In this document: positions 8,959 to 17,241 of the stretch, one piece after another
Layout: each line of letters opens with the position of its first letter
How positions within the stretch are numbered: the first letter of the stretch is position 1
Assembly: GCF_014851815.1 (NCBI RefSeq)
Contig: NZ_JACVAJ010000001.1
Span: 248,001 to 312,000, forward strand
Length of the DNA stretch: 64,000 nucleotides
Reading direction: 5' to 3'
DNA from: Pseudoxanthomonas sp. PXM01
GTDB taxonomy: Bacteria; Pseudomonadota; Gammaproteobacteria; Xanthomonadales; Xanthomonadaceae
Translations under genes and position numbers: made by a program
Notes under the pieces: model-generated
What the model was told of the DNA's origin: nothing
Seen by the model: the letters and a program-made list of their open reading frames with translations, nothing else
The model's database searches: none

Positions 8959-9555
8959 ATGATCCAGATTTCCGACAGCGCGCAGGCGCACTTCCGCAAG
9001 CTGATCGAGCGCGAGGCCCTGCCCGGATTGGGCGTACGCCTGAGCGCCGTCCATCCGGGTACCGCACAGGCCGACGCACGGCTGGAGTTCGCCGAACCGC
9101 GCGACCTCGCCGGTGACGAATGGGCCGTCGATTGCGACGGGTTCACCCTTTACGTGGATGCGGCCAGCGTGCACTGGCTGGACGGCGCCGACATCGACTA
9201 CGTGATGAAGGGTGCCAGCACGCAGCTGACCATCAAGGCGCCGCGCATCAAGGGCGAGGCCCCTGGTGATGCCGCATCCCTGGTCGAGCGCGTGCGCTGG
9301 GTGGTCGACAATGAGATCAATCCGCAGCTGGCCGCGCACAAGGGGCGGGTGGCGGTGGAGGAAGTCGGCGGTGACGGGGTGGTGTGGCTGCGCTTCGGCG
9401 GCGGCTGCCACGGCTGCGGTATGGCCGACGTCACGCTCAAGCAGGGCATCGAGAAGACCTTGATGGCGCGCGTGTCCGGCGTCACCGCGGTCCGCGACGC
9501 GACCGATCACGGGACCGGTGATGCGCCGTACATCCCGCGCGGCAACGCGGCCTGA
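8959..9555 (+). CDS. nfuA: Fe-S biogenesis protein NfuA
   Basis: A 198-residue iron-sulfur carrier. Residues 1-95 form a degenerate A-type scaffold domain without its three cysteines; residues 105-185 form the Nfu domain with the cluster-binding Cys150-x2-Cys153 in GGGCHGCGM. Two monomers hold a 4Fe-4S cluster between these pairs and pass it to client enzymes, especially under oxidative stress. Length and architecture match gammaproteobacterial NfuA. The upstream -10 box suggests a leaderless message. The next gene starts 15 bp downstream with a GTG and may be co-transcribed. Confidence 0.95.
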   Translation: MIQISDSAQAHFRKLIEREALPGLGVRLSAVHPGTAQADARLEFAEPRDLAGDEWAVDCDGFTLYVDAASVHWLDGADIDYVMKGASTQLTIKAPRIKGEAPGDAASLVERVRWVVDNEINPQLAAHKGRVAVEEVGGDGVVWLRFGGGCHGCGMADVTLKQGIEKTLMARVSGVTAVRDATDHGTGDAPYIPRGNAA

Positions 9556-9570
9556 CGGAGCCGAGCGCCG

Positions 9571-11232
9571 GTGACGAACGCCACCGACGTCATCGCACAC
9601 CTGCTGCCGCGCAAGGCGGCACCCATCGTCGAACGCCAGACCGGCCTGCCTTTCGGGTGGGGACTCTGGTTGCGTGCGCTGCCCGAGCGGCTGGGCCGCA
9701 TCACGCGCGAGAAGGCGGACGCCATCCTCGATCTGCTGGCCTCGCACACACCGAAGGCCAGGCGCGCCGCGCCGTTCCTGCCCAGCCGGTTCTACGCCCT
9801 GCGCTCGCTGTTCTACCAGGGGTGGGGACCACCTCCACGCGAAGAGCGCTGGATGCGCTGGGCAGCGGCGTTCACCAGCAGCACGCTGCACCTGCTGTTC
9901 TTCCTGTTCCTGCTGTGGGTGGCGCTGGTACAGATCCCGCCGCCGCCGGAAGAGGCCGGCGACAGCAGCCGCGTGCGGCTGGAAATGATCGGCGAGGGCA
10001 GTCCCGAGGCGATCGGCGGCGCGACCGAGGCGGGCGAAGCGGTCGCCGAACAACCGGCCAGCGCTGCCGCGGCTTCGCCACCTTCAGCGGCACCGTCGCC
10101 CAGTCCACCTCAGCCGGCCGCGTCGTCACCGCCATCCTCGGACGCTGCCGCGCCTCACGTCGCTGTGGACGTACCGCCGGTTCCCGCGCGCGATGTGCCG
10201 GTGCCCGAGATCGCGGACCAACCGCTGCAGGTGACCGAGGTGGCCGAACCCACTCGCGCCTTCGTGCGGCCGCCGCCCACGCCCAGGCAGCCGGAGATCA
10301 CGCAACCCGCGATACGTGAAGTCGGCGTCCCCACCCGCGACATTCCAACGCCGATCACCGCGCCGGTCGTACGGCGCGACGTGCCTACGCGCAGCGTCGA
10401 TGTGCCGACGATAGCCACGCGCGACGCTGAAGTGCAGGAGCGCGAGATGACCGCGCCCGCGCCGCAGGTGCGCGCGGTACCGGTACCGTCGCGGGAAGTG
10501 ACGCCACGTGCCATCGCGGCGCAGGAACGCAGCGTGCGGCAATCGGAAGTCCGGGAGCCGTCGCCCCGACCGGCACCCGCACCGGTGCCCGCCGCGCAAG
10601 CGCCCTCCAATGCAGGCACCTCGGTCGCTACAACACCCTCGAGATCGACCGCGCCGAGCACGTCCAGCAGCGCGACGTCACCGCGAGGGACGACATCGCC
10701 TGCGTCCCGTACGCCAGGCCCTGCTGCTGCAACGAACCCCGGCGGATGGAACACGCCCGCGCGCACCGATGACTGGGGCAATTCTCGCCGCAACGCGGCG
10801 GGCGACAGCGCCGCGGACGGACGCGATCAGGCTGGTCTGTACAACGCCGATGGCAGCCTGCGTGTGCCGGGCAATGCCGGCGACAACGCTGCCGCCGATC
10901 GCGGAGCACCGGGCGGCGGCAACGATCAATGGACCCGCGAGCGTCTGGAGGAAGCAGGCACCTGGTTGCAGCGGCCGCCGTACGACTACGAGCCCACCAG
11001 CTTCGACAAGTACTGGGTGCCCAGCGAGTCGCTGCTGGCCGAGTGGGTGCGTCGCAACGTGCGCGAAGTGGACATTCCGATTCCGGGCACCAACATGAAG
11101 CTCAAGTGCTCGATCTCGGTACTGCAACTGGGCGGTGGCTGCGGCCTGGGCAGCCTGTTCCCGGAACCGCCGAAGGCGCGTCCGCCGCCGGAGATCCCGG
11201 TCAAGCGGACGCCGATCCCGACCGACAGCTGA
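9571..11232 (+). CDS. proline-rich single-TM protein with repeats ('transmembrane repetitive protein')
   Basis: A 553-residue protein starting at GTG. Residues 1-105 are cytosolic and basic. One membrane segment follows at about 106-123 ([15 protein letters not shown]), next to a Pro run. The middle (about 150-430) is periplasmic low-complexity sequence rich in Pro, Ala, Arg and Val, with imperfect units such as VPTRDIPTP and [13 protein letters not shown]. The conserved-looking end (about 450-553) is folded, with a segment [18 protein letters not shown] and two cysteines (KLKCSIS, GGGCGLG). The plan resembles TonB-like spanning proteins, but I see no TonB domain. Similar proteins next to nfuA occur in xanthomonads; function unknown. 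Confidence 0.75.
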   Translation: MTNATDVIAHLLPRKAAPIVERQTGLPFGWGLWLRALPERLGRITREKADAILDLLASHTPKARRAAPFLPSRFYALRSLFYQGWGPPPREERWMRWAAAFTSSTLHLLFFLFLLWVALVQIPPPPEEAGDSSRVRLEMIGEGSPEAIGGATEAGEAVAEQPASAAAASPPSAAPSPSPPQPAASSPPSSDAAAPHVAVDVPPVPARDVPVPEIADQPLQVTEVAEPTRAFVRPPPTPRQPEITQPAIREVGVPTRDIPTPITAPVVRRDVPTRSVDVPTIATRDAEVQEREMTAPAPQVRAVPVPSREVTPRAIAAQERSVRQSEVREPSPRPAPAPVPAAQAPSNAGTSVATTPSRSTAPSTSSSATSPRGTTSPASRTPGPAAATNPGGWNTPARTDDWGNSRRNAAGDSAADGRDQAGLYNADGSLRVPGNAGDNAAADRGAPGGGNDQWTRERLEEAGTWLQRPPYDYEPTSFDKYWVPSESLLAEWVRRNVREVDIPIPGTNMKLKCSISVLQLGGGCGLGSLFPEPPKARPPPEIPVKRTPIPTDS

Positions 11233-11263
11233 TGTCCGGATGACGAAAGATGTGTCGCGTGGC

Positions 11264-11327
11264 GTGTGAGCGACGTAAGTCGCGATAGGGCGCTGCGGTG
11301 GTTCATCGCGACTTGCGTCGCTCCCAC
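11264..11327. repeat. REP-like extragenic palindrome
   Basis: Left arm 11264-11286 (core GAGCGACGTAAGTCGCGAT) and right arm 11305-11327 (core ATCGCGACTTGCGTCGCTC) are near-perfect inverted copies separated by an 18-bp GC-rich spacer. Each arm also holds a smaller GCGAC..GTCGC hairpin. GTGGGAGCGACGTAAGTCGC-type units are a known REP family in Xanthomonadaceae genomes, linked to REP-associated tyrosine transposases. It lies between convergent genes, the usual site. No second copy is seen in this window. Confidence 0.7.
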
Positions 11328-11353
11328 AGAAGGCCAGGGTGTCGCCGCATACA

Positions 11354-11379
11354 AAAACGGAGCCTCTCGGCTCCGTTTT
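11354..11379. terminator. bidirectional terminator between convergent genes
   Basis: Stem AAAACGGAGCC (11354-11364) / GGCTCCGTTTT (11369-11379) with loop TCTC. A-run on the left and T-run on the right give U-tails for both strands, serving the repetitive membrane protein gene and the cytochrome genes. Confidence 0.85.
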
Positions 11380-11407
11380 CGCATTCCCGACGAGGGCAGA
11401 AAGCGGC

Positions 11408-11863
11408 TTAGCGGTGCACCTTGTGCAGGTCGCGCAGCTGCGAGGGGCGCGAACCGAAGTAGGCGGCCAGGTCGGAAATGTCCTGGTCGCTCAGGTTCGC
11501 GGCCTGCGGCGTCATCAGCGCGTGCTGGCGGTCGCCGCTGCGGTAGGCCTGCAGCGCGTGCGCCAGGTAGTCGCCGTACTGGCCGCCCAGCTTGGGGTAG
11601 GTGTCGTCGATTGGCGCATTGCCCTCGGCGCCATGGCAGTCCACACAGCTCTGGCCGGTGGCCTGGCCCTTGGCCTTCGCCAGCTCCTCGCCCTTGGCGA
11701 TGTGGCCCTTCGGCAGGCCTGCCGAAGAACTGGAGCCGTGCTGGCCGCTGGCATGGCCGGGATTCTCGGCCGAAGCCTCGGTGTTTTCCTTCGAGCAAGC
11801 CACCACGGTGAGGGCCGCAAACAGGACGATGGCTAGACGCTGGGCGTGCTTGGCGTTGGGCAT
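11408..11863 (-). CDS. monohaem class I cytochrome c, lipoprotein form
   Basis: 151 residues. The N-terminus ends in a lipobox-like TVVAC, so it is probably a membrane-tethered periplasmic lipoprotein. A Ser/Gly/His-rich linker follows, then a c-type cytochrome domain with haem motif CVDCH and the distal region after DDTYPKLGGQYGDYL. The Met ligand is probably in ALMTPQAAN. It is a paralogue of the next upstream gene (shared GGQ.DYLA.AL..YR.G.R and SDQDI.D.AA), as if a dihaem c4-type cytochrome were split into two proteins. Likely an electron carrier to a terminal oxidase; partner unknown. Confidence 0.8.
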   Translation of the reverse strand: MPNAKHAQRLAIVLFAALTVVACSKENTEASAENPGHASGQHGSSSSAGLPKGHIAKGEELAKAKGQATGQSCVDCHGAEGNAPIDDTYPKLGGQYGDYLAHALQAYRSGDRQHALMTPQAANLSDQDISDLAAYFGSRPSQLRDLHKVHR

Positions 11864-11870
11864 GGTGGGC

Positions 11871-12269
11871 TTACTTGACGGTGGAGAGGAAAGCGGCGAT
11901 GTCGGCGATGTCCTGGTCGGAGAAGCTCTGCGCCTGGGCCTGCATCGTGGGGTGCTTGCGGTTGCCGTTGCGGTACTCGATCAGCGCATTCGCCAGATAG
12001 TCGGCCGACTGGCCGCCGATCTTGGGCACCTTGAAGCTGGGATAGGCGTTCTTGTAACCCTCGATGCCATGGCAGCCCTGGCAGGTATAGGTGAGGGTGC
12101 GGCCGGTGTCGGCGTTGCCGGCCAGCGGCTTGGCGGCGGGAGCCGCGGCTGGTGCTGCGGCTTCAGTGGCGGCCGGCGCGGTGGCCGGGGCTTCCTGTTG
12201 GGCGGTCAGGGCGGCCAGCGGAAGGGCGGCCAAGGCAAGGCAAGCGGCGAGCGGCAGCGGTCGCATCAT
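11871..12269 (-). CDS. monohaem class I cytochrome c, secreted
   Basis: 132 residues with a signal peptide (MMRPLPLAACLALAALPLA), an Ala/Pro-rich linker, and a cytochrome c domain with haem motif CQGCH, then PKIGGQSADYL and a probable Met ligand in KHPTMQAQAQ. Start is ATG at 12269 or the adjacent ATG at 12266. It precedes its paralogue by 7 bp, so the two are one transcript. A TATACT box 59 bp upstream is the likely promoter. Confidence 0.8.
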   Translation of the reverse strand: MMRPLPLAACLALAALPLAALTAQQEAPATAPAATEAAAPAAAPAAKPLAGNADTGRTLTYTCQGCHGIEGYKNAYPSFKVPKIGGQSADYLANALIEYRNGNRKHPTMQAQAQSFSDQDIADIAAFLSTVK

Positions 12270-12632
12270 TCTCGGAGAACTCTCAGGTTGCGCGCGCCAC
12301 GGACCACCGCAGCGCTTGGCTGAACGCAGTATAGCCTGCGACCGAATGTCGCGCACAGGCAGGGCTGCCATGCAGCCCGCTACGCCTTGGTTTGCCGCCG
12401 GATGGTTGCCGTGCTTGGGCGCATACATACGTTGACGATGACGTGGGGCCCGCATCGTCATGGCGCATCGTCGTCGTCACTCTCATGCCCACGCGTGGCA
12501 ATCCATCCAGGTACCGGTCTGCATGCAGCACGAATGCGGACGCAAGTCACCATGACCTTCGGCGCATGGAAGTCATTCAGGGGTGATATACCTTCATACA
12601 ACACCACCACAACGCCACGACGGTACCGCCCC
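12270..12632. other. divergent intergenic region, cytochromes c / RND efflux operon
   Basis: 363 bp with no gene. Besides the TATACT box for the cytochromes, it holds an inverted repeat TGACGATG (12433-12440) / CATCGTCA (12453-12460) with a 12-bp spacer, and an A+T-richer tract with GATATACC and CATACAAC about 40-55 bp before the efflux adaptor start, where its promoter probably lies. No regulator gene of the efflux operon is adjacent. Confidence 0.4.
12328..12333 (-). promoter_or_regulatory. -10 box of the cytochrome c gene pair
   Basis: On the minus strand TATACT matches the -10 consensus in five of six positions and lies 59 bp before the first cytochrome start. The matching -35 region is GC-rich and poor, so the call rests on the -10 box alone. 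Confidence 0.4.
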
Positions 12633-13775
12633 ATGTCCCGACCCCGCCCCCACTCCGGCCGTTCCTACCTGCGTCTTGCACTGGTCCCCGTGATCTGCGG
12701 CCTGCTGGTCCTGTCCGCCTGCAAGGGGGGCGGCCCCGCGGCCGAGGCCCAGGCCAAGAACGGCGAGGAGAAGAAGGAGTCCGAGGCCGTCCCGGTCGAG
12801 GTGGCCCAGGCTACCCGGCGCGCGGTGGCTGCCAGCTACAGTGGCACCACCACGTTGGAGGCGCTGGGCGAGTCCCAGGTCGTCGCCAAGACCTCGGGCG
12901 TCGCGCTGGCCGTGCTGGTCGAGGAAGGGCAGGTGGTCCGTGCCGGCCAGGCGCTGGTGCGGCTGGACCCTGACCGTCCGCGCCTGCAGGTCGCCCAGGC
13001 CGCAGCGCAGATGCACAAGCTGGAGAACAACTACCGGCGCGCCCAGCAACTGGTCGAACAGCGGATGATCAGCGCCAACGACGTGGACCAGATCAAGTAC
13101 GACCTGGAGAACGCGCGCGCCGTCTACCGCGCGGCATCGCTGGAACTGTCCTACACCACGATCACCGCGCCGATCTCCGGCGTCGTCGCCTCGCGCTCCA
13201 TCAAGTCTGGCAACTTCGTGCAGATCAACTCGCCGATCATCCGCATCGTCGACGCCTCGCGGCTGGAAGCCACGTTGAACGTGCCCGAGCGCGAGATCGC
13301 CAAGCTCAAGCCGGGGCAGGCCGTCGGACTGGCGGTGGATGCGTTGCCGGGCAAGCAGTTCACCGGCACGGTGGCTCGCGTCGCACCGGTGGTCGACAAC
13401 GGAACCGGTACGTTCCGCGTCGTGGCCTCGTTCCCCGGCGACGGCGAATTGCAGCCGGGCATGTTCAGTCGCCTCAACATCAACTACGACCAGCGTGCCG
13501 ATGCGTTGGTGGTTCCGCGCACCGCCCTGCTGGAAGACGGCGGCGAGCCTGCCGTGTATGTGGTCCGTGACGGCAAGGCGCAGCGCACCGTGCTGAAGCT
13601 GGGTTACAACGATGCCGGCTGGGTCGAAGTGCGCGAAGGGCTGAAGCCCGGCGAGCAGGTCGTTATCGCGGGCAAGGCCGCGTTGCGCGAAGGCAGTGCC
13701 GTGCAGGTGATCGGCCAGGACAAGAAGCCCGCCACCGTGGCCAAGGCGCCGGCCGCAGAGGCGAGCAAGCAATGA
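12633..13775 (+). CDS. RND efflux periplasmic adaptor (membrane fusion protein), lipoprotein
   Basis: 380 residues. The N-terminus ends in lipobox LVLSAC, so it is an acylated periplasmic protein. The MFP layout is clear: a lipoyl half-motif (VVAKTSGVALAVLVEEGQVV), an alpha-helical hairpin (about 105-150), the second lipoyl half (TITAPISGVVASRSIKSG), then beta-barrel and membrane-proximal domains. It links inner-membrane RND permease to an outer-membrane channel. The start at 12633 opens the signal peptide; the longer frame upstream is not used. Its stop overlaps the start of the first permease (ATGA), so the genes are one operon. No TolC-like gene is in the cluster. Confidence 0.9.
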   Translation: MSRPRPHSGRSYLRLALVPVICGLLVLSACKGGGPAAEAQAKNGEEKKESEAVPVEVAQATRRAVAASYSGTTTLEALGESQVVAKTSGVALAVLVEEGQVVRAGQALVRLDPDRPRLQVAQAAAQMHKLENNYRRAQQLVEQRMISANDVDQIKYDLENARAVYRAASLELSYTTITAPISGVVASRSIKSGNFVQINSPIIRIVDASRLEATLNVPEREIAKLKPGQAVGLAVDALPGKQFTGTVARVAPVVDNGTGTFRVVASFPGDGELQPGMFSRLNINYDQRADALVVPRTALLEDGGEPAVYVVRDGKAQRTVLKLGYNDAGWVEVREGLKPGEQVVIAGKAALREGSAVQVIGQDKKPATVAKAPAAEASKQ

Positions 13776-16700
13776 GTGCGCACGGACCTTCGTCCGGCGG
13801 TGGCTTCGACCTGATCGAGTTCTCCACGCGCCGCCGCGTCACCATCGCGATGATGACGCTCACCCTGGTGCTGTTCGGCCTGATCTCGCTGTCCAGCCTG
13901 AAGGTCGAGCTGCTGCCGGACCTGAGCTATCCGACGCTGACCGTGCGCACCGACTATGAAGGTGCGGCGCCGGCGGAAGTGGAAACGCTGATCTCGCAAC
14001 CGGCGGAAGAGGCCCTGGGCATCGTCAAGGGCCTGCGCAAGCTCAAGTCGATCTCGCGCACCGGGCAGAGCGACGTGGTGCTGGAGTTCGCCTGGGGCAC
14101 CGACATGCAGCAGGCCGGGCTGGACGTGCGCGACAAGATGGAAACGCTGCAACTGCCGCTGGAGGCCAAGGCTCCGGTGCTGCTGCGCTTCAATCCGTCC
14201 ACCCAGCCGATCATGCGCCTCGCGCTGTCGTCCAAGCAGGAGGCCGGCAACGAAGCCGATGCGATCCGCCGACTGATGGAGCTGCGTCGTTACGCCGACG
14301 AGGACCTCAAGCGCAAGCTCGAACCCGTCACGGGCGTTGCCGCCGTCAAGGTCGGTGGTGGCCTGGAAGACGAAGTCCAGGTCGACATCGACCAGCGCAA
14401 GCTGGCCCAGTTGGGCCTGTCGCTGGATACCGTGATCCAGCGCCTGCAGCAGGAAAACGTCAACCTCTCCGGCGGTCGCCTGGAGGAGGGCTCGCAGCGC
14501 TACCTGGTGCGCACCGTCAATCAGTTCACTACGGTCGAACAGATGCGCGAGATGCTGCTGACCACGGCGGCAGGGGCCTCGTCCAGCAGCTCGACCGGCA
14601 CCAACCAGCAGCTGATGACGGCGATCCTGGGCAGCAGCGATCCCAACGTGATCGCCGCGCTGCGCAGCGACAGCAGCGGTGGCGCGCCCAGCGTGCGCCT
14701 GAAGGACGTGGCCGACGTGCGCCAGGGTTACAAGGAGCGCGAAGCGGTAATCCGCAGCGCCGGCCACGAGGCGGTGGAGCTGGCGATCTACAAGGAAGGC
14801 GACGCCAATACCGTATCGACTGCCGATGCGCTGGAACAGCGCCTGGAGATCATCCGCAAGGAGATGCCCAAGGACATCGAGATGACGGCCGTGGAGGACC
14901 AGTCGGTCTTCATCCGCCACGCCATCAAGGACGTCAAGGTCGATGCGGTGATCGGCGGCCTGCTGTCGATCCTGATCATCTTCCTGTTCCTGCGCGATGG
15001 CTGGAGCACCTTCGTCATCTCGTTGTCGCTGCCCATCTCGATCATCGCCACGTTCTTCTTCATGGGCCAGCTGGGCCTGAGCCTGAACGTCATGTCGCTG
15101 GGCGGCCTGGCCCTGGCCACGGGCCTGGTCGTCGACGACTCGATCGTGGTGCTGGAGTCCATCGCCAAGGCCCGCGAACGCGGAATGGGCATCCTGGAAG
15201 CGGCGATCAAGGGCACGCGCGAAGTGTTCATGGCGGTGGTGGCATCGACGCTCACCACGATCGCGGTGTTCCTGCCGCTGGTGTTCGTCGAGGGCATTGC
15301 CGGGCAGCTGTTCCGCGACCAGGCGTTGACGGTGTCGATCGCCATCGCGGTGTCGCTGGTGGTGTCGATGACGCTGATCCCGATGCTGAGCGCGCTGAAG
15401 GGCCGCCCGCCGTTGGAGTTCCCGGCCGAAGAGCCGCGTGAGCCGTGGCGTCCCGAGAGCCGCTGGAAGAAGCCCGCGGCCTATGCGGGACGTGGCGTCG
15501 GCGCGTTGTTCCGTTATGGCTTCTTCTGGTTGGTATGGCTGGTGGTGCGGATCTTCCGCGGCCTCGCCGCGGTGATCGGGCCGGTGATGCGCAAGGCCAG
15601 CGACCTGGCGATGGCGCCGTACGGCCGGGCCGAAGCCGGCTACCTGCGGATCCTGCCGGCCGCGTTGAAGCGTCCCGTCCCGGTGCTGGGCGGCGCGGCG
15701 CTGGCGTTCGCGCTGACCCTGGCTGCGTTGCCGCTGCTGGGCGTGGACCTGATCCCGCAGCTGGCGCAGGACCGCTTCGAGATGACCGCCAAGCTGCCGC
15801 CGGGCACGCCGCTCGCACAGACCGACGCCCTGGTGCGCGAGGTGCAGCGTGCGCACGCGGGTGAAGAAGGCGTGCGCCTGCTGTACGGCGTGTCGGGCAC
15901 TGGCACGCGACTGGACGCCAGTCCCACCGAAAGCGGCGAGAACATCGGCAAGCTGTCGGTGGTCATGACCGACAACGCACGCGAGCAGGGTCTGATCGAA
16001 AGCCTGCGCGGGACGATGAAGCAGTGGCCCGAGGCCCAGGTCGACTTCGCCCGTCCGGAGCTGTTCGCCCTGGCTGCCCCGCTCGAGATCGAGATCGAGG
16101 GCAACAACCTGGAGTCGATCCGCGTGGCGGGCAACCGCCTGGCCGAGATGCTGCGGCAGAGCCCGCACTACGCCGACGTGAAGTCGACGGTGGAGCAGGG
16201 CTTTCCGGAGATCCAGATCGTGTTCGACCAGGACCGTGCCGCTGCGCTGGGCCTGACGACGCGACAGATCGCCGATGCCGTGGTCAACAAGGTGCGCGGC
16301 AACGTCGCCACGCGCTACAGCTTCCGCGACCGCAAGATCGACGTGCTGGTACGCGTGCAGGAATCCGAGCGCGCCTCGGTCGACGACATCCGTCGCCTGA
16401 TCGTCAATCCCAGCGGCAACAAGCCGGTGGAACTGATCTCGGTGGCCGATGTCATCGCCACCACCGGTCCGAGCGAGATCCACCGCGCCGACCAGCGGCG
16501 CGTGGCCATCGTGTCGGCCAACCTGCGCGACATCGACCTGGGCAAGGCCATCACGGAAGTGCGGGACATGGTGGCGAAGAACCCGCTGGGTACCGACGTG
16601 GGCATGCGCATCGGCGGCCAGGGCGAGGAACTGGGCGAGTCGATCAAGTCGCTGCTGTTCGCATTCGGCCTGGCGATCTTCCTGGTCTACCTGGTCATGG

Positions 16701-17236
16701 CGTCGCAGTTCGAATCGCTGCTGCATCCGTTCGTCATCCTGTTCACCATCCCGCTGGCGCTGGTCGGTGCGGTGGCGGCCCTGCTGCTGTCCCGCTCGCC
16801 GGTGTCAGTGGTGGTGTTCATCGGCCTGATCCTGCTGGTCGGCCTGGTAGTGAAGAACGCCATCATCCTGATCGACAAGGTCAACCAGCTGCGCGAGGAA
16901 GGCGTGGCCAAGCGCGTGGCGCTGGTGGAAGGCGCACGCTCGCGCCTGCGCCCGATCATGATGACCACCCTGTGCGCGGTGTTCGGCTTCCTGCCGCTGG
17001 CGCTCGCCTTCGGCCAGGGTGCCGAGGTGCGCTCGCCGATGGCGATCACGGTGATCGGCGGCCTGCTGGTGTCCACACTGCTGACGCTGCTGGTGATCCC
17101 GGTGGTGTACGACCTGCTGGACCGCAAGCCGGATGAGTTCTACGCCGAACGCGGTCGTCGCGCGCGACTGGTCGCCGCGCAGGCCGAACAGGTGATCTCG
17201 CACGAGGACGATCCCATCGGCGGCGTCGAGGGCTGA
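13772..17236 (+). CDS. RND efflux permease A (hydrophobe/amphiphile type)
   Basis: 1154 residues, longer than AcrB (about 1050) because of an insertion of about 90 residues between TM6 and the second periplasmic loop. Twelve membrane segments and two large periplasmic loops are recognisable. The proton-relay residues of TM4 (Asp455-Asp456 in GLVVDDSIVV) and TM10 (Lys1028 in LVVKNAIILID) are all present, so it should be an active proton antiporter. Substrate is unknown. First of two different permeases in the operon; it starts inside the adaptor stop codon. Confidence 0.92.
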   Translation: MSAHGPSSGGGFDLIEFSTRRRVTIAMMTLTLVLFGLISLSSLKVELLPDLSYPTLTVRTDYEGAAPAEVETLISQPAEEALGIVKGLRKLKSISRTGQSDVVLEFAWGTDMQQAGLDVRDKMETLQLPLEAKAPVLLRFNPSTQPIMRLALSSKQEAGNEADAIRRLMELRRYADEDLKRKLEPVTGVAAVKVGGGLEDEVQVDIDQRKLAQLGLSLDTVIQRLQQENVNLSGGRLEEGSQRYLVRTVNQFTTVEQMREMLLTTAAGASSSSSTGTNQQLMTAILGSSDPNVIAALRSDSSGGAPSVRLKDVADVRQGYKEREAVIRSAGHEAVELAIYKEGDANTVSTADALEQRLEIIRKEMPKDIEMTAVEDQSVFIRHAIKDVKVDAVIGGLLSILIIFLFLRDGWSTFVISLSLPISIIATFFFMGQLGLSLNVMSLGGLALATGLVVDDSIVVLESIAKARERGMGILEAAIKGTREVFMAVVASTLTTIAVFLPLVFVEGIAGQLFRDQALTVSIAIAVSLVVSMTLIPMLSALKGRPPLEFPAEEPREPWRPESRWKKPAAYAGRGVGALFRYGFFWLVWLVVRIFRGLAAVIGPVMRKASDLAMAPYGRAEAGYLRILPAALKRPVPVLGGAALAFALTLAALPLLGVDLIPQLAQDRFEMTAKLPPGTPLAQTDALVREVQRAHAGEEGVRLLYGVSGTGTRLDASPTESGENIGKLSVVMTDNAREQGLIESLRGTMKQWPEAQVDFARPELFALAAPLEIEIEGNNLESIRVAGNRLAEMLRQSPHYADVKSTVEQGFPEIQIVFDQDRAAALGLTTRQIADAVVNKVRGNVATRYSFRDRKIDVLVRVQESERASVDDIRRLIVNPSGNKPVELISVADVIATTGPSEIHRADQRRVAIVSANLRDIDLGKAITEVRDMVAKNPLGTDVGMRIGGQGEELGESIKSLLFAFGLAIFLVYLVMASQFESLLHPFVILFTIPLALVGAVAALLLSRSPVSVVVFIGLILLVGLVVKNAIILIDKVNQLREEGVAKRVALVEGARSRLRPIMMTTLCAVFGFLPLALAFGQGAEVRSPMAITVIGGLLVSTLLTLLVIPVVYDLLDRKPDEFYAERGRRARLVAAQAEQVISHEDDPIGGVEG

Positions 17237-17241
17237 TCCGG

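Noticed and set aside
13604-16726. 1040-codon minus-strand frame opposite RND permease A
   Set aside because: Antisense shadow rich in His, Arg and Gln; no motif, no RBS, and it overlaps a clear RND permease.
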